This document shows positions 38,723 to 47,054 of a DNA stretch of 64,000 nt, piece by piece. The DNA lies in NCBI RefSeq assembly GCF_019798055.1, contig NZ_JAHOPH010000001.1, positions 124,001-188,000 of the forward strand, in the 5' to 3' direction. The notes below the pieces were generated by a model. That model saw only the letters and a program-made list of their open reading frames with translations, was not told the DNA's origin and searched no databases. The translations under genes and the position numbers were made by a program. This DNA comes from Salsipaludibacter albus. GTDB taxonomy: Bacteria; Actinomycetota; Nitriliruptoria; Nitriliruptorales; Nitriliruptoraceae. The first letter of the stretch is position 1. Each line of letters begins with the position of its first letter.

Positions 38723-39027
38723 TGGACGTCCTGGTCGCACTGCTCGCCGTGGCCCTCGTCAGCTGGGTCTACCGCGTCGCGTTCACCGGCCTGCTCGGCG
38801 GCGACCGGCTCCCCGCGTCCGTCCGGGGCCGGCTCGACGTCGTCGGGCCGGCGGCCTTCGCGGCCCTGGTCGTGACCGACCTCGCCGGCCAGCCGGCGCC
38901 ACTGCTGCTGCCCATGGGGGCCGCCGTGGTGGCAGCCGCGATCACGGCCCGGCTCACCGGCAGCCATGTCGCCGCCGTGGTCGTTGCCGGCCTCGCCTGG
39001 TGGGCATGTTCGGCCCCCTGGGCCTGA
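38722..39027 (+). CDS. azlD: AzlD-family small subunit, second copy
   Basis: About 101 residues, three to four hydrophobic helices. LVSWVYRVAFTGLLGG and LDVVGPAAFAALVVTDL fit AzlD. A GTG one codon upstream could also start it. The downstream gap holds copy C of the shared element, beginning right after the stop codon. Confidence 0.85.
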   Translation: MDVLVALLAVALVSWVYRVAFTGLLGGDRLPASVRGRLDVVGPAAFAALVVTDLAGQPAPLLLPMGAAVVAAAITARLTGSHVAAVVVAGLAWWACSAPWA

Positions 39028-39097
39028 CATGGGCAGCATGACGCGAGACATGGGTGGTCATGACCGATGGCCCGTCGCCCACCCGGGGGCACAGTGG
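39026..39097 (+). promoter_or_regulatory. Shared promoter element, copy C with an extra half-site
   Basis: GACATGGGTG (39047-39056), 9 bases, GATGGCCC (39066-39073), 17 bases, ACAGTGG (39091-39097). An additional GACATGGGCA starts at 39026, exactly two helical turns (21 bp) upstream. The 42-codon gene starts 33 bp downstream. Confidence 0.6.
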
Positions 39098-39130
39098 ACC
39101 CAACGCAACCGACACGAGACAGGAAGCGCG

Positions 39131-39259
39131 ATGCACGAGATGTATGCCCTGCTGATGCACCAACTCGACCAGGAGCGGCTCGCCCGCGAGCGGGCCCAAC
39201 GACCGACCGCCCGCCCACCCAGGCGGCGCGATCGTCCGCGGCGTCGGCGCCGTCGCTGA
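39131..39259 (+). CDS. Small Arg-rich protein (42 aa)
   Basis: A 42-codon frame with AGGAAG 6 nt upstream of the ATG. The first half, MHEMYALLMHQLDQERLARE, is an amphipathic helix; the second half is almost wholly Arg and Pro and could bind nucleic acid or phospholipid. It is supported by three things: copy C of the shared element at the normal distance upstream, a ribosome site, and a strong terminator 32 bp after its stop. I do not recognise it. Confidence 0.65.
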   Translation: MHEMYALLMHQLDQERLARERAQRPTARPPRRRDRPRRRRRR

Positions 39260-39290
39260 GTGCGGCGCCCACGCTCCACGGAACACCTGA

Positions 39291-39321
39291 CCACCGGCCC
39301 GGGACCTCCCCGGGCCGGTGG
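39291..39321 (+). terminator. Strong hairpin after the small Arg-rich gene
   Basis: CCACCGGCCCGGG and CCCGGGCCGGTGG form a perfect 13-bp stem with a 5-base loop. It ends the small-gene transcript before kynA; the remaining ~110 bp to kynA show no clear promoter. Confidence 0.65.
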
Positions 39322-39431
39322 CATGTCCGCGCCTGCTCGCCGTCTCCATCGAGATCGACGCACGGCCGCGTGGCGACGACGGATGTGCCAGACTCGTCGT
39401 GCGATCGACCTCGACCGAACGGGCCCAGCCG

Positions 39432-40547
39432 ATGACCGCCGACGAGCGGGTGTACTACGCCGACTACCTGCGCCTGGAGCAGTTGCTGACGGCCCAACAG
39501 CCGGTCGCCGGCGAGGCCGGCCGAGACGCCCACGACGAGCTGCTGTTCATCATCGTCCACCAGGCCTACGAACTGTGGTTCAAGCAGGTGCTGTGGGAGT
39601 TGGACGGGGTGCTGGAGCGATTCGCGCCCGACCACGTCGACGACCGGGACCTGTCGCGCTGCGTCGACTGGCTCGAGCGGATCGTGGCCATCCAGAAGGT
39701 GCTGGTCCAGCAGCTCGACGTGCTCGAGACGATGACACCGCTGGACTTCATGGACTTCCGAGACCTGCTCACGCCGTCGTCGGGCTTCCAGTCGGTGCAG
39801 TTCCGGCTGATCGAGAACCGCCTCGGACTGGCCACCGACACCCGGCTGTCGATCAACGACCGCGCCTACACGACCGTGCTGTCCGACGAGCACGCCCGGA
39901 CGGTCCGTGCCGCCGAGCAGGCACCGACCCTGCTCGAGCGGGTCGACGCGTGGCTCGCCCGCACGCCGTTCACGGCCGTGGACGAGTTCGACTTCTGGCG
40001 TGAGTACCGCGACACCGTCGTCGAGCAACTCGACCGCGACCGGGCCGCGATCCGGACCGACGACCGGCTCTCGGAGGCCGACCGACAGCGCCAGCTCGCC
40101 ACCCAGGACGCCACCCGGGCGACGTTCGAGAGCCTGTTCGACCGTGACGCCTACGAGGAGTTGCGCGAGCGGGGCGAACGACGCCTGTCCCACGAGGCGT
40201 TCGTCGCCGCGCTGATGATCACCCTGTACGGCCACGAGCCGGCGATGCAGGTCCCGCGACGACTGCTGACCGCGCTGACCGACATCGACGAGGGCTTCGC
40301 CCTCTGGCGCCACCGGCATGCGCTGATGGTCCACCGGATGATCGGCGGTCGGGTCGGGACCGGGGGCACCTCCGGGCACGACTACCTCCGCGACGCCGCC
40401 GTCACCCATCGGGTGTTCACCGACCTGTTCAACCTGTCGACGTTCGCCCTGCCCCGCCACCGCCTGCCCGACCTGCCCGACGACGTGCGGCGCCGGATGG
40501 GCTTCGTGCACTCGGGCGGCTCGGGTCGGTCCACGGACGACGGGTGA
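39432..40547 (+). CDS. kynA: Tryptophan 2,3-dioxygenase
   Basis: 371 residues. Opens tryptophan to N-formylkynurenine using heme and O2. Family marks are YADYLRLEQLL, FIIVHQAYELWFKQVLWEL (substrate-binding Phe, His, Tyr, Arg region), FRDLLTPSSGFQSVQFR, and the heme region LWRHRHALMVHRMIGGRVGTGGTSG. The start MTADERVYYADYL was chosen over an upstream open frame. No kynurenine formamidase or kynureninase gene lies nearby. Confidence 0.96.
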   Translation: MTADERVYYADYLRLEQLLTAQQPVAGEAGRDAHDELLFIIVHQAYELWFKQVLWELDGVLERFAPDHVDDRDLSRCVDWLERIVAIQKVLVQQLDVLETMTPLDFMDFRDLLTPSSGFQSVQFRLIENRLGLATDTRLSINDRAYTTVLSDEHARTVRAAEQAPTLLERVDAWLARTPFTAVDEFDFWREYRDTVVEQLDRDRAAIRTDDRLSEADRQRQLATQDATRATFESLFDRDAYEELRERGERRLSHEAFVAALMITLYGHEPAMQVPRRLLTALTDIDEGFALWRHRHALMVHRMIGGRVGTGGTSGHDYLRDAAVTHRVFTDLFNLSTFALPRHRLPDLPDDVRRRMGFVHSGGSGRSTDDG

Positions 40548-40635
40548 CCCGCCGGGCGCACGCCCGGGGCGGAGCGCCGGCCGGCCATGGCGTACCGTCC
40601 CGGTCCGAGCCCGATCCCCGCCCCCAGGCCTGCCG

Positions 40636-41370
40636 ATGACCACCACGCCCGACCCGGACGGCACGCCCGTCGACCCGGGCCCGACGCCCGCCGCCGCGTC
40701 ACACGACGAGTTGATCGACGAGTCCCTGGCCCGGCGATGGAAGCGACCGCTGCTGTGGCTGGCCGTGGCGCGCTACCTCGTCCCGATCATGGCGATCCCG
40801 TTCGCGCCCGCGCTCATCCCGGACCAGATGGTGTTGCTGACCCTGGTCCGCCCCGGCAAGGAGATCCTGCTGGCCGCCGGCGGGATCTACCGGACCAACG
40901 GCAACGGGGAGCCCGACCTGCTGCTGCTGTTCCTGGCGTTCCTGCCCCTGATGGTCGGGGGCGTGTGGGTGTTCTTCGCCCTGGGCCGGGCCTGGCAGCG
41001 GGAGCTCGCCGCGGACGAGGGGCCCCAGTGGCTCGAGCGACTCGTGCCCAACGACGTCCTGCACCAGCTGCAGCGCCTGCTCGAGGCACGGGGGCCGATG
41101 CTGGCCTTCCTCGGACGCATCGCGGCCCTGCCACCGACGATCATGGCGGCCGCCGCCGGCACCTCCAACGTCGACAGCCGCTGGTACCTGGTCGCGGACT
41201 TCGTCGGGGCGATCGCCTCGTTCGCGATCACGGTCGGGGCGGGCTATGCGCTGGGCGAGGCCTACGACCGCGGCGGGATCTGGTTCACCGTCATCGGGGT
41301 CGTGCTGCTCGTGGTGATCATCGGCTGGGCCACCACCTGGCTGCGTCGCGAACCCGAACCCGACGCCTGA
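40636..41370 (+). CDS. DedA/VTT-domain-like membrane protein
   Basis: 244 residues with about five hydrophobic segments. The pair AFLGRIAALPPTIMAAAAGTSNV resembles the DedA/SNARE-associated (VTT) signature with its re-entrant proline-rich loop, followed by VADFVGAIASFAITVGAGYALGEAYDR. DedA proteins help lipid-carrier recycling. The N-terminal 35 residues are polar and disordered. The family call is moderate. Confidence 0.75.
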   Translation: MTTTPDPDGTPVDPGPTPAAASHDELIDESLARRWKRPLLWLAVARYLVPIMAIPFAPALIPDQMVLLTLVRPGKEILLAAGGIYRTNGNGEPDLLLLFLAFLPLMVGGVWVFFALGRAWQRELAADEGPQWLERLVPNDVLHQLQRLLEARGPMLAFLGRIAALPPTIMAAAAGTSNVDSRWYLVADFVGAIASFAITVGAGYALGEAYDRGGIWFTVIGVVLLVVIIGWATTWLRREPEPDA

Positions 41371-41381
41371 CCGCCGACTCC

Positions 41382-42299
41382 CTAGCCCGCGAGGTGGTCG
41401 AAGATCGACTCGTCAGGGCCGACCTGGCCGAGCTCGCGGGCGACCGGTTCGAGTGCCTTGATGCGGTCGGGGATCGGCGGGTGCGAGCTGAACAGCTTCA
41501 TCGGCAGCAGCCGGCCGCCGAACGGGGCGGTGATGAACAGGTGGTTGAAGTTCGGGTTGGTCTCGATCGGCGTCCCACCGGCACGCAGCCGGTTGGCGTC
41601 GTTGCTGCCCCGCTCGAGCTTGTTGAGCGCCCGCGCCAGCCCCACCGGGTCCTGGGTGAGCTCGGCACCCGTGTGGTCGGCCCGGGACTCGCGCGACCGG
41701 GTCACGGCCGCCTGGATCAGCATCGCGGCGATGGGCGCGAGGATGATCATCGCGAGCTGCCCCAGGACGTTGCCCCCGTCGCGGTCTCGGCCACCGCCGC
41801 CGAAGATCATCCCCCACCGGGCCACGGTGGCCAGGTAGGTGATGGCGGTGCCGATCATGGCCGCGACGGAACCGATCAGGATGTCGCGGTTGTAGACGTG
41901 CTGGAGCTCGTGGCCGATCACGCCCCGCACCTCGCGCTCGGTCAACGTGTCGAGCAGTCCCTTGTTGACACACACGACGGCGTGTTTGGGGTTGCGACCC
42001 GACGCGAAGGCGTTGAGCTGGGGCGACGGCGACACGAACAGCCGTGGCATGGGTTCGCCGGCCGCTGCGGCCAGCTCCTCCACCATGGCGTGCAGGCGTG
42101 GCGCCGACGACGCGTCGACCTGCTGGGCCCGCGCCATCTTGATCGCCAGCTTGTCCGAGTAGAACCAGCTGAACCCGTTCATCCCGATCGCCAGCACCAA
42201 CGCGATCCACAGGCCGGTGCCGCCCCAGTAGCTCCCGATCCACAGCAGCAGGCCGGACAGGAGCCCGAGCAGGCCGGCGGTCTTCAACGAGTTGAGCAT
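41382..42299 (-). CDS. htpX: M48-family membrane metalloprotease HtpX
   Basis: 305 residues. Two N-terminal membrane helices, then VVCVNKGLL, the zinc site GVIGHELQHVYNRDI (HExxH) and a downstream glutamate in SRESRADHTGAELT. HtpX cleaves misfolded membrane proteins with the active site in the cytoplasm. Length and motif order are standard. It is convergent with the VTT gene 12 bp away and divergent from the ROK gene (175-bp gap with no obvious site). Confidence 0.95.
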   Translation of the reverse strand: MLNSLKTAGLLGLLSGLLLWIGSYWGGTGLWIALVLAIGMNGFSWFYSDKLAIKMARAQQVDASSAPRLHAMVEELAAAAGEPMPRLFVSPSPQLNAFASGRNPKHAVVCVNKGLLDTLTEREVRGVIGHELQHVYNRDILIGSVAAMIGTAITYLATVARWGMIFGGGGRDRDGGNVLGQLAMIILAPIAAMLIQAAVTRSRESRADHTGAELTQDPVGLARALNKLERGSNDANRLRAGGTPIETNPNFNHLFITAPFGGRLLPMKLFSSHPPIPDRIKALEPVARELGQVGPDESIFDHLAG

Positions 42300-42474
42300 G
42301 GGTGGTGGCCTCGTGGGGACGACGGGACACGACACCCGCAGGATACGTCCGCCCACACGACCGCGACCGCTGGACTGGCGGACCCTGACACCCGGCGACG
42401 CAGCGCTCCTGCGCGCGGGGACCGCCGTCGGTTCGTAGGCTGCGACCGGGTGGACGGACACGGAGCGCGACACG

Positions 42475-43401
42475 ATGCTGCTGGGGATCGAGGCCGGGGG
42501 GACCACGTTCGTGTGCGGCCGTGGGACCGGCCCGGACGACCTCGGTGGCATGGCCACGATCCCCACCACGACCCCGCACGACACCCTCGCGGCGGTCGAC
42601 GACTGGATCGCGGGCTGCATCGACGACGGCGTGGAGTTCGCGGGCATCGGCCTGGCCTCGTTCGGACCACTGGACCTCGACGTCGACTCGCCCTCCCATG
42701 GGCGACTGACCACCACGCCGAAGCCGGGCTGGCAGGGGGTCGACATGCCGGCCCACCTCCGAGACCGCTGGGGTGTCCCGGTCGCGATCGACACCGACGT
42801 CAACGGCGCGGGAGTGGCCGAGGCGCGCTGGGGGGCGCTGCGTGACTGTGACTCGGCCGTCTACCTGACGGTCGGCACGGGCATCGGCGGTGGCGCCCTG
42901 CTGGACGGCTCCCCGATCCGTGGCCTGGTCCACACCGAGATGGGTCACCTGCTCGTGCGGCGCCACTCCCACGACCACTTCCGCGGCTCGTGCCCGTTCC
43001 ACGCCGACTGCGTCGAGGGCCTCGCCTCGGGAACGGCGCTGCGGGGCAGGTTCGGCCTTCCCGGCCACGAGCTGGTCGGTCGCGACCTGGTGCTGGCCCG
43101 GACCATGACGGCCCACTACCTGGCCCAGTTGGTCGTCGCCTGCACGTTGCTGCTGACGCCACGACGAGTGGTGCTGGGTGGCGGCGTGCCGGCGATGGAC
43201 GGACTCCTCGACGCGGTCCGGGCCGCCACGGTCGACCTGCTGGCGGGCGCGATCCCCCACCCGGCCATCACCGACGGGGCGACCGACTACGTGGTCCGGC
43301 CGGGACTGGGTGGACGCGCCGGCGTCCTGGGCGCGATCGCCCTGGCGCACGACGCGGCGACGGGCGACGGGGACTCCTCCACGACCCCGGAGCGCTCGTG
43401 A
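42475..43401 (+). CDS. ROK-family sugar kinase, probably fructokinase
   Basis: 308 residues. The phosphate loop is LGIEAGGTTF, the catalytic aspartate is in IDTDVNGAG, TVGTGIGGGALL binds nucleotide. Zinc ligands H158, C173, H176 and C179 (in HLLV... CPFHADC) match bacterial fructokinases of the GmuE/ScrK-like ROK branch. It overlaps manA by GTGA, and together they would turn fructose and mannose 6-phosphates into one another's pathways. Confidence 0.88.
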   Translation: MLLGIEAGGTTFVCGRGTGPDDLGGMATIPTTTPHDTLAAVDDWIAGCIDDGVEFAGIGLASFGPLDLDVDSPSHGRLTTTPKPGWQGVDMPAHLRDRWGVPVAIDTDVNGAGVAEARWGALRDCDSAVYLTVGTGIGGGALLDGSPIRGLVHTEMGHLLVRRHSHDHFRGSCPFHADCVEGLASGTALRGRFGLPGHELVGRDLVLARTMTAHYLAQLVVACTLLLTPRRVVLGGGVPAMDGLLDAVRAATVDLLAGAIPHPAITDGATDYVVRPGLGGRAGVLGAIALAHDAATGDGDSSTTPERS

Positions 43402-44390
43402 CCCCGCTGCTGCTGGATCCCGTGCTGGTCGCCAAGCCGTGGGGCGGCCGACGGCTCGCCGGGCTCGGCGTGGACCTGCCTGCCGACGGCCGCACCTACG
43501 GCGAGGCCTGGGTCGTCGCCGACCTCGACCCGGCCGACACCGTCCAGCCGGACCCGGCCAGCCGAGTCCGGTCCGGCCCCTGGGCCAGCCGTCGGCTCTC
43601 CGACCTGGTCGCCGAGGACCGCGAGTCGCTGCTGGGCGACGTGCCGGACCACGATGGGCGCTTCCCCCTGCTGGTCAAGCTGCTCGACGCACGCGAGCAC
43701 CTGTCGGTCCAGGTGCACCCGCCGGCCGCGGTCCTCGACGACCACCCGTCGGCCCGGCTCAAGACCGAGTCGTGGGTCGTGCTGGAGGCGGATCCGGGCG
43801 CCGAGCTGTTCCTGGGCCTGGCCGACGACGTCACCCACGACCAGGTCCGCGACGCCCTCGGGACCCCGGCGCTGGTCGACCTGCTGCGGCGGGTGCCGGC
43901 CCACGCCGGCGAGGTGTTCCACGTGCCCGCCGGGCTGGTCCACGCCCTGGGCGCGGGCGTGGTCGTCGCCGAGGTCCAGACCCCCTCCGACACCACGTGG
44001 CGGCTCTACGACTGGGTCGCCGAGCTGGACCGCCCCGAGCGCGAGCTGCACCTCGACGCCGGCTGGGACGCGATCGCCGCGGCCTGGGAGGTCAACACCA
44101 CCCCCGTGGTCCCCGAGACCGGACGGCCCCGCCTGCTCGACACCGCCCACTACGTCGTGGACCGGCTCGACCTGGCCACCGACCAGCCACTGCCGGAACC
44201 CGACGACGACCGCCGGCCCCGCGTCGTGATGGTCCTGGAGGGCGGCCTCGGGTGGGGCCGGGAACGCCTCGGACCCGGCGGGGTGGTGCTGGTGCCACCC
44301 GGGCCGACCGGTCCGCACGACTCCCGCCCCCGGGCGACGACGGACACGACCGTGCTGGTGGTGGTGCCCGGGCCCGGCCACCGGGCGTGA
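43398..44390 (+). CDS. manA: Mannose-6-phosphate isomerase (class I)
   Basis: 330 residues. Interconverts mannose 6-phosphate and fructose 6-phosphate. Zinc-site motifs are SVQVHPP, KTESWVVL and HVPAGLVHALG; the C-terminal cupin ends with VLVPPGPTGPH. It is coupled to the upstream ROK kinase. The protein is a little shorter than E. coli ManA, like the Bacillus-type short enzymes. Confidence 0.92.
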   Translation: MTPLLLDPVLVAKPWGGRRLAGLGVDLPADGRTYGEAWVVADLDPADTVQPDPASRVRSGPWASRRLSDLVAEDRESLLGDVPDHDGRFPLLVKLLDAREHLSVQVHPPAAVLDDHPSARLKTESWVVLEADPGAELFLGLADDVTHDQVRDALGTPALVDLLRRVPAHAGEVFHVPAGLVHALGAGVVVAEVQTPSDTTWRLYDWVAELDRPERELHLDAGWDAIAAAWEVNTTPVVPETGRPRLLDTAHYVVDRLDLATDQPLPEPDDDRRPRVVMVLEGGLGWGRERLGPGGVVLVPPGPTGPHDSRPRATTDTTVLVVVPGPGHRA

Positions 44391-44410
44391 CGCGCCCCCG
44401 GGACCGGACG

Positions 44411-46567
44411 ATGCCTCGGTCGGCCCGCAACGACGTCCGTCGGACGGCCTGCATCCTCGCCACCGTCGGCGCAGCCCTGGTGGTCGCCGTCCTGGCCGCG
44501 TCACCCGCCGGTGCCCAGGACGCGGGCATCGTCGAGGAGGGCGTCACGACGTGGGTCGTCCGGCCGGACGACCGTGCCGTCGAGGTGACGGTCGAGCTGA
44601 CCCTGGCCAATGCCACGCCCGACACCGAGACCACCCGGACCTACTGGTCGTCGTGGGGCCTGGCCCTGCCGGCCGTCCCCGGCGAGATCACGGTGCGCAG
44701 TGGCGACACGGTCGTGGACGCCGACGTCGCACGGCTGGACGACGGGACGCCGACGGTCTCGTGGGACTTCCCGGACCGGCTCGACCACGGTGAGCGCCAG
44801 GCCTGGGTCGTGGAGGCGCGGTTCGACTCGGCGCCACCCCGCAGCGCCGCCGGCGACGGCCCACGCGTCGACCCGGCCTTCGTCGCCGTGCCGATCTGGG
44901 CATGGGGCCGCGACCATGCCGCGCTGGCCGTCCGGGTGCCCGAGGTCATGGAGGCGACCCTGGGCGGTGAGCCACCCACGTCGACCGACGGGGACGGCGA
45001 CGTGTGGCAGGCCGACGTCGACGCCACCACCTTCAGCGCCGTGCTGCTGGGCTCGTCGGACACCGCCGCCCACGACGAGCAGGTGGTCACGGTCGCGGAC
45101 ACGACCGTCACGGTCCAGTCGTGGCCGACCGACCCCGAGTGGGGCGAGCAGGTCGCCGCGTTCGCCGGCCGTGCCCTGCCGGCGCTGGCCGACTGGACCG
45201 GCACGTCGTGGGACGAACAGGACCTGACCATCCGCGAGACCGCCACCCCGTTCGTCGAGGGATGGGGTGGCGCCAACGACGCCAGCACGAACACGATCAG
45301 CGTCGGCGAGCACTACGACCACGCCGTGTGGACCCACGAGCTGGCCCACAACTGGTTCGGCCCCGACGAGTTCGCGGACACCTGGCTGGCCGAGGGCCTC
45401 AGCGACCTGGCGACCGTCGCGCTCGCCGACGAGCTCGGCATCGACGACCCGCCGACGCCCGATCCGCCCGAGCAGGTCCTGTCGACCTGGGACGCGGTGG
45501 TCATCGAGGCCCAGCGCACCCGGCTGGCCGACCCGTCAGCGTGGCAGGCCACGGTCGGCGACCTCTACGACGGTGCCCACCACGTCGTGGCGACCGTCGC
45601 CGACGAGGTGGGCCCGGACGCGTTCCGCGAGATCGTCCGGATGACCCTGTCGGAGGAGTCGAGCTGGTCGGGTCCCGGCGAGGTCGAGGTGCCGGAAGCG
45701 GCCGACTGGCGCGAGTTCCTCACCCTGGCCGAGCGGGTCGGCGGCTCCACGACGGCAGGGCCACTCCTGGTCGAGCACGTCGTGCCGGAAGCCGGTCCGC
45801 TGCTGGCCCGCCGTGACGAGGTGCTGGCGGCCTACGCCCCGCTGGAGGACGGGCCGTGGGCGCCTCCGCTGCAGGTCCGTCGTGCGCTGCAGGCGTGGTC
45901 GTTCGACCGCGCCGAGGCCGACATCGCCCGTGCCGTGCGGCTGCGCGACGACCTCGCGACGACGACGACCCGCGCGGCCGAGCTGGGCGTCGGCGTGCCG
46001 GACCTGCGCGAGACCTGGGAGGTCGGGACGCTCGCCCGGACGGCGGACCGGCTCGAGGAGGTCGACGCCGTGCTCGACGACCTCGAGCGGCTGGCGTCCG
46101 ATGCCGAGGCCGCCGAACTGCCCGTGCCCGAGCTGGCCGTCGACCCGGCCGAGGACGACCTCGTCACGGTCGCGGAGCGCCTCACGGGACTGGACGCGGC
46201 CCTGCGCGACGTGGTCCGCGCGCGATCGGACCTCGAGGCGGCTCGCACCGACCGGCTGGTCCGGGTCGGCCTGGTCGGGTCGGTCCCGGACCGCCTGCTG
46301 GAGGACGCCGTCGCGGCGTTCGCCGCCGGGGACCTGCGCCAGGTCGCCGCAGCCACCGGACAGCTCGACACGCTCCTGCAGGCGGCAGACGACCGGGGAC
46401 GGCAGCGACTGGGCGGGCTGGTGGCCGTCGTCGTGCTGGTCGCGGTCGGGCTGGTCCTGGTCGTGCGAAGACGTCGCCGGCGTCGCCACACCGTCCCCAC
46501 ACCACCCGGCGGTCAGTCCCCCGCGCAGTCCTCGGACAGTGCGAGGGTGAACGCCGGCGGTCGGTAG
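44411..46567 (+). CDS. Secreted, C-terminally anchored gluzincin (M1-like) protein
   Basis: 718 residues. A signal peptide covers about 1-35 (ending SPAGAQ), and a single hydrophobic helix with an Arg-rich cytoplasmic end lies at about 683-705. The zinc motif WTHELAHNWFG (H309, H313) is M1-like, with the downstream glutamate in TWLAEGLSDL. The gap between the second His and that Glu is 14 residues instead of the usual 18 of M1 peptidases. Before it is a beta-rich domain, after it a helical domain and a coiled-coil-like stalk (about 520-670). Probably a cell-surface peptidase, but activity is unproven. It overlaps the next, convergent gene by 55 bp. Confidence 0.85.
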   Translation: MPRSARNDVRRTACILATVGAALVVAVLAASPAGAQDAGIVEEGVTTWVVRPDDRAVEVTVELTLANATPDTETTRTYWSSWGLALPAVPGEITVRSGDTVVDADVARLDDGTPTVSWDFPDRLDHGERQAWVVEARFDSAPPRSAAGDGPRVDPAFVAVPIWAWGRDHAALAVRVPEVMEATLGGEPPTSTDGDGDVWQADVDATTFSAVLLGSSDTAAHDEQVVTVADTTVTVQSWPTDPEWGEQVAAFAGRALPALADWTGTSWDEQDLTIRETATPFVEGWGGANDASTNTISVGEHYDHAVWTHELAHNWFGPDEFADTWLAEGLSDLATVALADELGIDDPPTPDPPEQVLSTWDAVVIEAQRTRLADPSAWQATVGDLYDGAHHVVATVADEVGPDAFREIVRMTLSEESSWSGPGEVEVPEAADWREFLTLAERVGGSTTAGPLLVEHVVPEAGPLLARRDEVLAAYAPLEDGPWAPPLQVRRALQAWSFDRAEADIARAVRLRDDLATTTTRAAELGVGVPDLRETWEVGTLARTADRLEEVDAVLDDLERLASDAEAAELPVPELAVDPAEDDLVTVAERLTGLDAALRDVVRARSDLEAARTDRLVRVGLVGSVPDRLLEDAVAAFAAGDLRQVAAATGQLDTLLQAADDRGRQRLGGLVAVVVLVAVGLVLVVRRRRRRRHTVPTPPGGQSPAQSSDSARVNAGGR

Positions 46568-47043
46568 CCGGCCGCCGCACGCATCGTCATCGAGCCCAGC
46601 AGGGTCAGCTCGCCGACCTCCCGGGGGCGGTAGGCCACCACGATCGGCCAGCGGCCCGGACCGGTCACCACGGTCTCGCCGAGCTGCAGGGACATCGTCC
46701 GGGGGTCGAACGGCACGCCGACCGACCCGGAGTCCACCCCGGCCGTGGCGATCCCGACACCGACCAGGACGCCGTCCGGGAGATCGTTGGCCAGCACGGG
46801 CAGGTCCACCGTCACCTCACGGGCCTCATCGACGACGACTGCCCCCGGCGAGACCAGCAGCGTCTGTCCGCCACGTCCCACCGGGGTGCACGCCCTGCCA
46901 AGCTCCAGCCGGACGTCGGCCTCGAGCACCTCGGCCTCGGCCCGGTTGGGCGGCTGGCGGGCGTCGACGACGAACAGCAGGCCGACCAGGACGACCACCG
47001 ATGCCGGCAGCAACGTCCGCCACCTGCGGCCCGACTCCTGCAC
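46513..47043 (-). CDS. Hypothetical membrane-anchored beta-rich protein
   Basis: 176 residues. Residues about 10-27 form one hydrophobic anchor; the remainder is beta-rich with two cysteines (ACTPVG and the C-terminal EDCAGD) that may pair outside the cell. It resembles an Ig-like or small carrier fold but I cannot name it. GTG start with GAGAGG upstream. It follows nuoN by 11 bp and may belong to the nuo transcript. A long frame running back into nuoN is a shadow. Its 3' end overlaps the convergent gluzincin gene. Confidence 0.65.
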   Translation of the reverse strand: MQESGRRWRTLLPASVVVLVGLLFVVDARQPPNRAEAEVLEADVRLELGRACTPVGRGGQTLLVSPGAVVVDEAREVTVDLPVLANDLPDGVLVGVGIATAGVDSGSVGVPFDPRTMSLQLGETVVTGPGRWPIVVAYRPREVGELTLLGSMTMRAAAGYRPPAFTLALSEDCAGD

Positions 47044-47054
47044 GGCGGCCCTCT

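Noticed and set aside
36586-39027. A flavoprotein-exporter biosynthetic cluster
   Set aside because: There is no synthase, ligase or tailoring set; the genes are in several transcription units joined only by the shared promoter element, so a regulon is the better reading.
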